Part shown: positions 9,962-18,408 of the stretch, piece after piece
Layout: every line of letters begins with the position of its first letter
Numbering within the stretch: position 1 is the first letter of the stretch
Assembly: GCF_000812565.1 (NCBI RefSeq)
Contig: NZ_JTAM01000004.1
Location: forward strand, 124,001-188,000
DNA from: Flammeovirga sp. OC4
GTDB lineage: Bacteria > Bacteroidota > Bacteroidia > Cytophagales > Flammeovirgaceae
Reading direction: 5' to 3'
DNA length: 64,000 bases
The notes under the pieces: generated by a model
Databases searched by the model: none
Seen by the model: only the letters and a program-made list of their open reading frames with translations
Told to the model about the DNA's origin: nothing
Made by a program: the position numbers and the translations under genes

Positions 9962-10512
9962 TATTCGTTAGTTGGATCAATGTCTATTAAATCAACAATA
10001 TCTTTTAGGTAGTTGTAAGAAGATAAAACGATATACCCTTCGTTTTCATCATCCTCACACTCCATAAAACCCTGCCTTTTCATTTCGTCTACAAGGTCTC
10101 TTACTTTATCATGTGTAGAGATCGATTTGTCTGAAGCAAAACGTTGAAGCTGATCATTCAAGTCGGTTTCAACATTGCATTTATGTACAATATCTTTGAC
10201 ATAAAAACGCATTCCTTCTCCAAATCCAGGAGCGAAAGTTGCGAAAAATGCCAATCGATCAATGTATTTATAGAAACGTTCGATTTTCTCTTCGATCGTC
10301 TGTCGACCACCTTCACGAGAAAAATAGAAGTAATTATTTCCTTTCTTTAGGTGAAACCCTAATGGGGCATAGACGCTTTCGAATGCAGAAAAATATTCTT
10401 CTACTTCATCGTATAATTTCCTGAATTCCGGTCTTATGGTATTAGCACTCAAAAATTGTCCTCGACTGAGCATCTCAAATACTCGACGGGTACTATTATG
10501 ATCTATATTCAT
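9961..10512 (-). CDS. MukE/MksE/JetB-like condensin subunit
   Basis: 183 residues, predicted winged-helix type. Size, position between the kleisin-like and SMC genes, and the one-base TAATG overlap with the SMC gene identify it as the KITE-type subunit of the complex. In characterised relatives this subunit binds the kleisin and DNA and regulates the SMC ATPase. Sequence resemblance alone is weak, so the call depends mainly on gene order. A 191-base gap separates it from the upstream gene, most of it filled by a palindromic element. This may weaken or alter read-through. Confidence 0.7.
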   Translation of the reverse strand: MNIDHNSTRRVFEMLSRGQFLSANTIRPEFRKLYDEVEEYFSAFESVYAPLGFHLKKGNNYFYFSREGGRQTIEEKIERFYKYIDRLAFFATFAPGFGEGMRFYVKDIVHKCNVETDLNDQLQRFASDKSISTHDKVRDLVDEMKRQGFMECEDDENEGYIVLSSYNYLKDIVDLIDIDPTNE

Positions 10513-10551
10513 GCTGTTTGTTATTTCTTTTCTTTAGTAAACTGTTGTTTC

Positions 10552-10687
10552 GTGCACCATGACTGAAGTCATGGGCTTGTGATACTGACTCCAACAACAC
10601 TAAAGTGTTATTTCCGCTTTTAAACCTCAAGACTTCAGTCTTGATAGGTTTACATATCACCTGCCCATAGTTTTAACTATGGTGCAC
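10552..10687. repeat. 136-bp palindrome-rich element (MITE/REP-like) inside the SMC operon
   Basis: The ends form imperfect inverted repeats of about 32 bases. Left begins GTGCACCAT and the right end is its complement, ATGGTGCAC. Each end also folds on itself: ATGACTGAAGTCAT at left, ATAGTTAAAACTAT at right. Two more hairpins lie inside, AACACTAAAGTGTT and TCAAGACTTCAGTCTTGA. It carries no coding frame. Nested hairpins in inverted ends resemble a non-autonomous element such as those mobilised by IS200/IS605-type or REP-associated transposases (inference). I saw no second copy in the window. Confidence 0.7.
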
Positions 10688-10703
10688 AAACCACATTTTT
10701 CAT

Positions 10704-11924
10704 TTACTTTTGCTCAGCTACTTTAGGACGAATAAAAGCAAACTGTTTTCCATTCAGTTCGATTTGTTTGGCATCATCAAATGGGTTTTTCGGTAATCCA
10801 AAATCCATTTCATCTTCAAAAATCAATGCCACCTGACAGTAAATTTTGATCAGTTGATCTTCTGTCATTTCGTATCCATAATCATATTCTTTCACAAAGT
10901 GGAATAAGTCTTTGTCCTGCAAGAAGAATGCTCTTTTCAGCTTTCCAAAGTCGATATGCAACATTTTCTGCTGTTGAGGATCTAGTAAATCCCCATCGAT
11001 ATCCAACTCCGCTTGCAATTGCATTCTCATTTTGTGCTGACGACGAATCGCAACTCTTTCAATAATATCCAACCCTTCATCACCTCTGAGGTAATCCAAA
11101 TCCAACATAGTCTGAAAACGTAATTGCGTGTCGAAGAACAAAGCACTCTCATGCGTGAAAACCTCCTCCACATTGGTACGCACTTCCAACTCATACAAAT
11201 CTCTGTATTTCTTGAGTTGTAAGATCTTTTTATGTTGACGATCAAGCTCCGCAATCTGATTGATAAAGCGGACAATTTCCTGGCGTAAAGCAATCAAGTT
11301 ATGACGTGCCATGGTCAGGTGATTTCCTCTTAGTTCATTGACGATGGTACGAAGCCCTTCATCTTGAACGACTCTGAAGAATGGATTTTCAAGCAATTCC
11401 TCAGCGTTTTGAATCAATTGTAAAAGCTTTTCCGCTTGTTCGTTGTGGTCTTCAATTTTTACTTTTTTGAGTTCGATTGAAGATGCCGTTTTATATTCTT
11501 GTTTTACTAAAGCACTAAGCGTGGCTGCATTCTTACGAATTACCCTCCCAATACTGTTCAGGTTTCGCTTTACTCTATTTAAATAACGCTCTCTCTCCTT
11601 ACTATCTTCATCAATTTCATAAAGGTAAATCGTCTTCTTCAAGATTCTGATACTCTCATCAATCTCAAAATTTCGGATATCCTCATTGATCTCCAGAAAA
11701 TCCTCTACAAAATTGAGTAGACGTTCGTCTAAACGTGCCGGTTCCCCTTCCTGCAAAGAGATGATTCCTCTTGCATTGGCCTGCAAGATTTCCTTTTCCT
11801 TACCATCAGCTATCTCCGTGAGTTCATCAAAAGAAGCACTCTTCTTCTTAAAAAGATGATTGATCACTTTTCGATGCCTGTAAAGTTCCCTTATTAGTTC
11901 ATCAGCTGTCTGTATATCTGCCAC
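10704..11924 (-). CDS. MukF/MksF/JetA-like kleisin subunit
   Basis: 406 residues, mostly helical, ending in a short acidic-hydrophobic C-terminal domain. First gene of the three-gene SMC operon. In MukBEF/MksBEF/Wadjet systems the kleisin comes first, then the KITE subunit, then the SMC, exactly as here. The start is a GTG at 11924: the preceding codon is a TAA stop and there is no upstream ATG. The family is poorly conserved in sequence, so assignment uses order, size and helical character. At 406 residues it is on the short side for MukF (about 440) and JetA (about 480), from memory. Confidence 0.7.
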   Translation of the reverse strand: MADIQTADELIRELYRHRKVINHLFKKKSASFDELTEIADGKEKEILQANARGIISLQEGEPARLDERLLNFVEDFLEINEDIRNFEIDESIRILKKTIYLYEIDEDSKERERYLNRVKRNLNSIGRVIRKNAATLSALVKQEYKTASSIELKKVKIEDHNEQAEKLLQLIQNAEELLENPFFRVVQDEGLRTIVNELRGNHLTMARHNLIALRQEIVRFINQIAELDRQHKKILQLKKYRDLYELEVRTNVEEVFTHESALFFDTQLRFQTMLDLDYLRGDEGLDIIERVAIRRQHKMRMQLQAELDIDGDLLDPQQQKMLHIDFGKLKRAFFLQDKDLFHFVKEYDYGYEMTEDQLIKIYCQVALIFEDEMDFGLPKNPFDDAKQIELNGKQFAFIRPKVAEQK

Positions 11925-12345
11925 TTATCGTTGGTTTTGAATAATGATGAATTCAATTCATCAACTGTAACCTTGTCACTCAAACTTGATGAAATAATAT
12001 TTTCATCGAGCAAGGTTTTAATTAATAAAGATGGAAGAAGTTATGCAAATAAATCAGTACTTTTTCTTTTAGATAGTTTATCAAAAAAAATTAATAAGTC
12101 AAGCTATCTCATTACTCTTCCCTTCAAATAATGATGTATTTACATTAGTTATTTAAATCAAACTCTCTATGGTTAAATGAATTAAAAGTTTGATAACAAA
12201 CAGAAACACCCTCTTTATTCATCAATAAAAATATTCATTTTTATACTACAAATTTACTAAAACAAGAGAGTAAATACCTCATAAATTTAATTGATTGGCA
12301 ATCTATTAACGTACCTAATAATTTATTAATTCTACAATTAAAGAA
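11925..12345. other. Divergent spacer upstream of the SMC operon
   Basis: 421 AT-rich bases between the divergently transcribed kleisin gene and a lipoprotein gene. It should hold both promoters, but I find no exact TAnnTTTG element on either strand. A plus-strand frame at 11931-12131 starts with TTG and looks random. Confidence 0.4.
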
Positions 12346-13563
12346 ATGAAAACGACAAAACTGTCTATGATCATCGCGGTGATTCTTTTCACTGTTGGAT
12401 GTAACAAAGAAAACGATCAACTCATCCCTCAAGAACATATCAAAAACATTGACCTGAGTTATGCTTCAAGCATCTTTATTGGTCCTAATGTGGTGGATAC
12501 TGAAAATAGAAAAAGATTGTATAAGGTGACCAATGAAAATGAAATCGACACGGTGACTTATACCAATAATTTTGATGAAATCTATACACCTAAATGGGTT
12601 CCAACTGATATTGTAAAAATCAATGACAACCTGCTTTATTTAGGTTTCCAAGGGGTAGAAAACTATATTTTAGATACAAGAAGTGGAAATACCGTTCCTA
12701 TGACATCTGCACCTCCCGTATCAGGTAAGTTTTTATCTAGTGAACAATTTATTCCTACGAGTCGAGGATTGATTTACCTTGGTAACGACAGTAATTTATA
12801 CAGTATCATAGTGAATGAAAGTACATTGACAGAAATGCCTATTTCAACTGCACATGATGGATCGATAACTAGATTTGCAGCCGACCCTAAGGGTAATATT
12901 CTTTATGCTGCTGATGTGGATAATTTTATTGAAATTCATCTTCAGACTACCAATTCATCAAAGAAAATTGACACCATCAATAAGGTGGGGCATACTACAC
13001 TTTGGAATGGTATAAAGGAGAATGAATTATTTTACTATAAACCTACTGACAATGAAGAAGAAACGAATGTTCAGTTAGTAGATACGGATCAACAAACTTC
13101 AAGAAATTATGGAAATAACCGCTTTATACTTTCTTGTGGATTGTCAAATATCATGACATTTGACAGCAAGGTAATGGGTATTGGCTGTAATGAAATCTAT
13201 GAGCTTGTTAATACAGAAGAGAGTGAAGAAGTTTTGATTACTCCATTGAGAGATTTCAATATCATCAATAACCAAACTGCCGATAAATCCCAAGATCACA
13301 TGGTGATTGCAGGTATCAATACTACTGGTAATCCTCAGTTGCTTAAGATCGATCCAGTTGATTATTCATCACAACATATCATGCAGTTTGAAGGTCTTAC
13401 TGTTTATGAAATTTCTTCCAATTCCTTTGGCGAAAGTATTTTCTGGGGTACTTTCCAACATAATGGAAAAACTGCAGTTGGTCATTTACACAATGATGGG
13501 ACCTATACAATCCTTGAACAAAATATTGATGGGACCATTGATGGAATAGGTAAAATGAACTAA
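12346..13563 (+). CDS. Putative lipoprotein of unknown function, beta-rich
   Basis: 405 residues with a lipoprotein signal peptide (MKTTKLSMIIAVILFTVGC, lipobox Cys19). The mature part is rich in beta-strand segments and repeated short units such as YLGNDSN, LYAADVDN and YEISSN, suggestive of a WD40/YVTN-like propeller. This is a structural guess, not a family match. It stands alone: divergent from the SMC operon and closed by a strong terminator. Confidence 0.7.
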   Translation: MKTTKLSMIIAVILFTVGCNKENDQLIPQEHIKNIDLSYASSIFIGPNVVDTENRKRLYKVTNENEIDTVTYTNNFDEIYTPKWVPTDIVKINDNLLYLGFQGVENYILDTRSGNTVPMTSAPPVSGKFLSSEQFIPTSRGLIYLGNDSNLYSIIVNESTLTEMPISTAHDGSITRFAADPKGNILYAADVDNFIEIHLQTTNSSKKIDTINKVGHTTLWNGIKENELFYYKPTDNEEETNVQLVDTDQQTSRNYGNNRFILSCGLSNIMTFDSKVMGIGCNEIYELVNTEESEEVLITPLRDFNIINNQTADKSQDHMVIAGINTTGNPQLLKIDPVDYSSQHIMQFEGLTVYEISSNSFGESIFWGTFQHNGKTAVGHLHNDGTYTILEQNIDGTIDGIGKMN

Positions 13564-13587
13564 TCTTTATTCCTCTTCCCTCCTCAT

Positions 13588-13625
13588 AAAAACCTTCAGT
13601 AAATCGTTCTTACTGAAGGTTTTTT
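13588..13625 (+). terminator. Rho-independent terminator
   Basis: 15-bp perfect stem AAAAACCTTCAGTAA / TTACTGAAGGTTTTT with an eight-base or shorter loop, followed by a T-rich tail. Starts 24 bases after the stop of the lipoprotein gene. Confidence 0.85.
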
Positions 13626-13733
13626 ATTTTACTGACCACAATCATTAACATTTATTGATAGTTATCATCAACTAAAGTGTATAAAATACGCATATTTGAT
13701 TATAATAATTAAAACTTATCAATATTTGACAAA

Positions 13734-13889
13734 ATGAAATCGCATAAATTATATGCTTTCTTTGTTCTTATCATTGTTGTTACCCTGTTAGGCCTTTCAA
13801 ATCTTACGAACAACAAGGATGATCAAAAAGAAATCAAAGAAGTAAAGACAGAACATACGAGTAGTGGGGTGCATAATGCACAAGAGTAA
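13734..13889 (+). CDS. 51-residue single-helix membrane peptide
   Basis: A short frame beginning ATG at 13734 and ending TAA at 13889. Its N-terminus MKSHKLYAFFVLIIVVTLLG is a positively charged end plus one hydrophobic helix (about 7-22), followed by a charged tail rich in Lys, Glu and Asp. It could be a small inner-membrane protein or an uncleaved signal-anchor peptide. It sits between a terminator (13588-13625) and another hairpin (14056-14081), so it would be its own transcription unit. Function unknown. The reading frame is plausible but short. Confidence 0.5.
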   Translation: MKSHKLYAFFVLIIVVTLLGLSNLTNNKDDQKEIKEVKTEHTSSGVHNAQE

Positions 13890-14055
13890 ACACAATTATC
13901 AAAGAGTATATACTAATAATATGCTCAGAAATAACTTAGCTATAAAACCAATAGTTTCGATTTTTTCTTAAACTCAAGCCTGAGAATTTGAACTATCATA
14001 AATTCTGTCATCAGCATATGCTAACAACAAACTATCAGTGCTTGAGTACTGAAAT

Positions 14056-14081
14056 GAGGTGGTCTTTTTTAAGACGACCTC
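14056..14081 (+). terminator. Hairpin followed by T-run
   Basis: GAGGTGGTCTT pairs with AAGACGACCTC (one mismatch) over a four-base loop, followed by TTTT. It would end transcription from the 51-residue peptide gene 170 bases upstream. Confidence 0.6.
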
Positions 14082-14111
14082 TTTTCATATAAGACTAATA
14101 AGACGATTTGG

Positions 14112-14119
14112 TAAATTTG
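14112..14119 (+). promoter_or_regulatory. Candidate -7 promoter element for the MoxR gene
   Basis: TAAATTTG matches the Bacteroidota -7 consensus TAnnTTTG. It lies just after the upstream terminator and 200 bases before the start codon. No good -33 TTTG is seen at the right spacing, so support is modest. Confidence 0.3.
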
Positions 14120-14315
14120 ATCGTAATCAAGAAATTCAAAATAGTATTTCAGTAGTGAAGCTGTTAGCAAAAGTTAAATTTTGTTTAGGCGCAAATGAAT
14201 ATCAACAATAATTCATTTGAGGGTGTAAATTGCATATCTGTACATAGTGAGCATTTTATCTATTATGCTTGGTATGGCAGTATTAAACAAAGAAAAGTTT
14301 TTGTAAGCAAATAAT

Positions 14316-15287
14316 ATGGCAGATCATAAAGTACTTCATGACAAAATCCATGAAGTGATTACAGAAGTAGGAAAAGTAGTCGTAGGTCAAGACTACATGG
14401 TTAATAGATTATTAGTTGGACTTTTTACAAATGGTCACGTCCTTTTAGAAGGTGTACCTGGTTTGGCAAAGACCCTTACAGTAAACACTTTGTCTAACGT
14501 GTTGGATTTAGACTTCCAACGTATTCAGTTTACGCCTGACCTATTACCTTCAGATTTGATTGGTACAATGATCTACAATCAAAGAGAAGGAAAATTTGAA
14601 GTAAAGAAAGGCCCTGTATTCTCTAACTTAGTATTAGCGGATGAGGTGAACCGTTCTCCTGCAAAAGTACAAGCGGCTCTTTTAGAGGCCATGCAAGAAA
14701 AGCAAGTAACGATTGGTGAGACTACATTTAAGTTAGACCGCCCGTTCTTGGTATTGGCCACTCAAAACCCGGTAGAACAAGAAGGTACTTACCCTCTTCC
14801 TGAAGCACAAGTTGACCGTTTCATGTTGAAGGTATATATCAACTACCCTCGTAAAGAAGACGAATTAGAAGTGATGAGAAGAATGTCGAATCAATCATTT
14901 GATGATTCAGTTCGTTCTATCTTATCGAAAGAAGATATTTTCGCTATCCGTGATGCGATTAATGATGTGAAAGTTAGTGAAAGCTTGGAACAATATATTA
15001 TTGACCTTGTTTTTGCGACACGTTTCCCTAAAGATTACGGATTGAATGAGGAAGCACAATACATTCAGTTTGGTGTTTCTCCTCGTGCCTCTATCAACCT
15101 GCACAGAGCAGCAAAAGCAATTGCATTCTTCGATGGCAGAGACTATGTTCTTCCAGAAGATATCAAAGAAATTGCTTATGATGTATTGAACCACCGTATC
15201 ATTCTTAACTATGAAGCGGAAGCAGATGAAGTGAGTACAAAACAAGTTATTGATGCGATCTTGAATAAAGTGAAGATCAGTAAGTAG
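14316..15287 (+). CDS. MoxR-family AAA+ ATPase
   Basis: 323 residues with Walker A GVPGLAKT (46-53), Walker B LVLADEVNRSP, sensor LATQNPVEQEGTYPLPEAQ and the lid domain. MoxR proteins are chaperone-like ATPases that usually work with a DUF58 protein and VWA-domain proteins encoded directly downstream. Here a strong terminator follows 22 bases after the stop and the next gene is a small lipoprotein, so the usual partners are missing from this locus. Full length, with normal motifs. Confidence 0.92.
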   Translation: MADHKVLHDKIHEVITEVGKVVVGQDYMVNRLLVGLFTNGHVLLEGVPGLAKTLTVNTLSNVLDLDFQRIQFTPDLLPSDLIGTMIYNQREGKFEVKKGPVFSNLVLADEVNRSPAKVQAALLEAMQEKQVTIGETTFKLDRPFLVLATQNPVEQEGTYPLPEAQVDRFMLKVYINYPRKEDELEVMRRMSNQSFDDSVRSILSKEDIFAIRDAINDVKVSESLEQYIIDLVFATRFPKDYGLNEEAQYIQFGVSPRASINLHRAAKAIAFFDGRDYVLPEDIKEIAYDVLNHRIILNYEAEADEVSTKQVIDAILNKVKISK

Positions 15288-15309
15288 TTTTTATATTTTC
15301 TCAAAAAGG

Positions 15310-15347
15310 AAAGCCAAAACATTGAATATTTATCGTGTTTTGGCTTT
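15310..15347 (+). terminator. Rho-independent terminator of the MoxR gene
   Basis: 12-bp perfect stem AAAGCCAAAACA / TGTTTTGGCTTT, then a T-run. Confidence 0.85.
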
Positions 15348-15418
15348 TTTATTTTCTAAAGCCAACGAAATATTTAAGCTATAATTCCACAATAAACTTT
15401 AGAAACATAAGCTATTGA

Positions 15419-15916
15419 ATGAAAAAAATTATCACTCTTAGAGTAAATAATATATTACTCTTTATTGTATTACTGAATTGTATCGCATGCAATGAAGAAA
15501 AGAAGGAAACGATTAATAATGATATTCCCACCTTATCTAAAATTATAAACCTGCCTGTTGTTCCCAATAGTGCAATTTGGGAGGTCAATTCAAAATCAAA
15601 TGCAGATGGTTTTGTTCCTGGCCCTACAGATTATCAACTCTACTGTATTTTGGATTATGATTCCACTCAAATCCAAAAACTAATGCAGGTACTTAAAAAT
15701 CGTGATGACTTAAGTAAAGCAAAATTTCTGAATAAGAAGTTTATCAAGAAGTGGTACCCTACTTCAGTCGAAGAACAGTTTTACAGCGATGGTAATTATT
15801 TAAAATTGAAGTCAAAGGTCTATCAGGGACAACCTTTTTATAAAGGTGCCTACCACAATGGTTTTTTCTTTGTGACTTATGATCATAAGGTTTTTGTTTA
15901 CTTATATACAATGTGA
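15419..15916 (+). CDS. Small lipoprotein of unknown function
   Basis: 165 residues with a lipoprotein signal peptide ending in the lipobox NCIAC, so the mature protein is likely anchored in the outer membrane. The remainder has no motif I recognise. It is a single-gene unit between two terminators. Confidence 0.65.
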   Translation: MKKIITLRVNNILLFIVLLNCIACNEEKKETINNDIPTLSKIINLPVVPNSAIWEVNSKSNADGFVPGPTDYQLYCILDYDSTQIQKLMQVLKNRDDLSKAKFLNKKFIKKWYPTSVEEQFYSDGNYLKLKSKVYQGQPFYKGAYHNGFFFVTYDHKVFVYLYTM

Positions 15917-15953
15917 TTTTTATTACAACAGACATCAAAGAAAAGTTTCAGAG

Positions 15954-15978
15954 GCTATATCATGATAATTGATATAGC
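15954..15978 (+). terminator. Rho-independent terminator
   Basis: GCTATATCA pairs perfectly with TGATATAGC over a seven-base loop, followed by seven T residues. Confidence 0.8.
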
Positions 15979-16054
15979 TTTTTTTATAAACTTACCTCAA
16001 TAAGACATGATCGGTCACGGCATATTATTATCTTTGTTTCGATAAAAAAGAATT

Positions 16055-16777
16055 ATGGAAGAGACATCATTATATATAGTTCCTACACCTATCGGGAACC
16101 TTGAAGATATAACAGCAAGAGCATTACGTATACTGAATGAAGTGGATACGATTCTTGCGGAAGACACTCGTAATACGGGTAAATTATTGAAACATTTTGA
16201 CATCAAAAGTAATTTACAAAGTCATCATGCTTTCAATGAACATAAAACCGTTGAAGGATTACTTCAACGTCTTCAGAAAGGCGAAAAAATTGCATTAGTT
16301 TCAGATGCAGGAACACCTGTCATTTCTGATCCAGGGTATATCTTGGTAAGAGCTTGTGGAGAAACGGGGATTAAAGTGGAAACACTTCCTGGAGCCACTG
16401 CTTTTGTACCAGCTTTAGTGAATTCTGGTTTGCCGGCTGATCGTTTTACATTTGAAGGTTTCCTTCCACATAAAAAAGGAAGACAAACTAAAATCAAAGA
16501 GTTAGAAGAGGAACAACGTACAATGGTGTTTTATGAATCTCCTCACCGTTTAGTCAAGTTCTTAGAACAATTGGCGGAAGCATGGGGAGGAGAGAGACGT
16601 GCTAGTGTTTCTAGAGAGTTGTCAAAATTTCATGAGGAAACGATGAGAGGAACTCTTGAGGAATTAGCACAGTATTATACAGAACATCCTCCAAAAGGCG
16701 AGATTGTTGCAGTGGTTGAAGGAAAGAAAATAGAAAAAAAACCTAAAGGCAATAAGTATAAATACAAAGATCAATAA
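16055..16777 (+). CDS. rsmI: 16S rRNA (cytidine1402-2'-O)-methyltransferase RsmI
   Basis: 240 residues of the SAM-dependent tetrapyrrole-methylase fold. Motifs: VPTPIGNLEDIT near the start, LAEDTRNTGKLL, the glycine loop SDAGTPVISDPG, and GEIVAVVEG at the C-terminus. RsmI methylates the ribose of C1402 in the 16S rRNA decoding centre. The TAA stop shares one base with the ATG of lnt (TAATG), so the two genes are translationally coupled. Confidence 0.95.
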   Translation: MEETSLYIVPTPIGNLEDITARALRILNEVDTILAEDTRNTGKLLKHFDIKSNLQSHHAFNEHKTVEGLLQRLQKGEKIALVSDAGTPVISDPGYILVRACGETGIKVETLPGATAFVPALVNSGLPADRFTFEGFLPHKKGRQTKIKELEEEQRTMVFYESPHRLVKFLEQLAEAWGGERRASVSRELSKFHEETMRGTLEELAQYYTEHPPKGEIVAVVEGKKIEKKPKGNKYKYKDQ

Positions 16778-18402
16778 TGAGGAAATTTATCTACGACTTT
16801 ATAACAACAAACAGTGAGAAGAAGTGGTATCCATGGCTTCTAGCTTTGCTTAGTGGCACCTTCTTGGGGCTTTCATGGCATGGATTCCTTCCTTTGGTGT
16901 TTATTGGGTTTGTGCCTTTGCTAGAAATTGAAAGAGTGATTTCCCTTGACAGCAAGCGTTTCAAAGGGTGGAGAATTTACGGCTTTGCATTCCTAGCCTT
17001 TTTCACTTTCAACTTTGTAGGATACTGGTGGCTTTGGTACGCCTCTAAATGGGCTACTTTTGGTGCTTGGGGAGCAAATGCTGCTTTGATGGCATTACCA
17101 TTTTTAGCCTTTTATCATACCAAAAGAATTTCTCAAGGGAAATTTCATCATCTTGATTTTGTCTGTTGGTGGATCGCCTTTGAATATGTGCACATGTTCT
17201 GGGAATTCTCATGGCCTTGGTTAAATATCGGTAATGTACTGAGTTTTACACCTTCTTTAGCTCAATGGTACGAGTATACAGGTACTTTTGGTGGCACACT
17301 TTGGATCACACTGATCAATATCTATTTCTTTAGTTTTATGGTCAATGGAAAGAAAATTGTTTCCATTTTCTTTTACTTATTGATACCTATCTCAACTTCT
17401 TTATATATGTATTATAATTATGAAGAAGTAGGAGAAGAAATTGAAGTCGCTGTCGTACAACCTAACATTGATTGTTACTCAGAAAAGTTTAGGTATAATG
17501 CCAGAACGGGAGAGCAAAATACTAAAACGTACATTCCTCCTCAGGAACAAGTACAACGTATGATTGAACTTACTGAAAAGGCAATCACACCTAATACAAA
17601 ATTTGTATTCTGGCCTGAAACTTCTATCAGTAACAATATTGACGAAGACCGCCCTCAAAGAAGCCCTGATTTATTAGTGATCAAAAAGATGATGATGAGG
17701 CACCCTAATACTACCTTAGTTTCCGGTGCTGACACTTACAAAATCTACGGTGATACGTCTTTGACTTCTACTTCAAGACATTCACAAAATATAGGTTATT
17801 ATGATGTTTTCAATACAGCAGTCAGAGTAAAAGATAACGAACCTTTCTCTTTCTATCATAAATCACAATTGGTCATTGGTGTAGAAACAATTCCATTCCC
17901 AAAAATTCTAAAAGCCATTATTCTCAACTTCGGAGGCAGTTCAGGTGGATTAGGAAGACAAGAGGAAAGAGAAGTTTTTGCCAATGGTGACATCAATGTG
18001 GGGCCTATTATTTGCTATGAATCTGTCTATGGTGAATATGTGACAGAGTATATTAAAAAAGGAGCTGATTTTCTTACCGTGGTTACTAACGACGGCTGGT
18101 GGGATGATACTCCAGGCCATACACAACACCTTGCTTTTTCATCACTAAGAGCTATAGAAACACGTAAAGATATTGCAAGGTCTGCCAATACAGGTATCTC
18201 TTGTTTTATCAATCAAAAAGGAGATATTCTTAAGCCTATTACCTATGGTGAAATGGGTGCTGAAATTGGAAAAGTGAGAATCAATAAGGAAGAAACTTTC
18301 TATACATTATACGGTGATTATATTGCAAGAGTGGCAAGCGTATTAGCGGTTACAATGCTTCTTGTAGGATGGTCACGAAGAAAAAACGCTTTACCTATTT
18401 AA
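16777..18402 (+). CDS. lnt: Apolipoprotein N-acyltransferase
   Basis: 541 residues with multiple N-terminal membrane helices (about 20-210), then a periplasmic nitrilase-type domain and a final helix near the C-terminus. The catalytic triad is visible: E281 in FWPETS, K362 in YHKSQL and C413 in ICYES. Lnt adds the third acyl chain to the N-terminal cysteine of lipoproteins, of which this window encodes many. One-base overlap with rsmI and a six-base gap before ogt indicate a three-gene operon. Confidence 0.95.
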   Translation: MRKFIYDFITTNSEKKWYPWLLALLSGTFLGLSWHGFLPLVFIGFVPLLEIERVISLDSKRFKGWRIYGFAFLAFFTFNFVGYWWLWYASKWATFGAWGANAALMALPFLAFYHTKRISQGKFHHLDFVCWWIAFEYVHMFWEFSWPWLNIGNVLSFTPSLAQWYEYTGTFGGTLWITLINIYFFSFMVNGKKIVSIFFYLLIPISTSLYMYYNYEEVGEEIEVAVVQPNIDCYSEKFRYNARTGEQNTKTYIPPQEQVQRMIELTEKAITPNTKFVFWPETSISNNIDEDRPQRSPDLLVIKKMMMRHPNTTLVSGADTYKIYGDTSLTSTSRHSQNIGYYDVFNTAVRVKDNEPFSFYHKSQLVIGVETIPFPKILKAIILNFGGSSGGLGRQEEREVFANGDINVGPIICYESVYGEYVTEYIKKGADFLTVVTNDGWWDDTPGHTQHLAFSSLRAIETRKDIARSANTGISCFINQKGDILKPITYGEMGAEIGKVRINKEETFYTLYGDYIARVASVLAVTMLLVGWSRRKNALPI

Positions 18403-18408
18403 AAAAAT

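Larger units (their letters stand above)
13890..14315. other. Spacer upstream of the MoxR gene
   Basis: 426 bases with a hairpin at 14056-14081. A more distant inverted pair, ACTCAAGC near 13972 and GCTTGAGT ending near 14046, could extend that structure. A candidate -7 element lies at 14112-14119. No coding frame is convincing. Confidence 0.4.

Noticed and set aside
6242-11924. Complete Wadjet anti-plasmid defence system
   Set aside because: Only three genes of the type are present. The toprim nuclease JetD needed for plasmid cleavage is absent, and there are no other defence genes nearby.
11931-12131. 66-codon gene in the divergent spacer
   Set aside because: TTG start, no signal, domain or ribosome-binding support; lies in the promoter region of the SMC operon.
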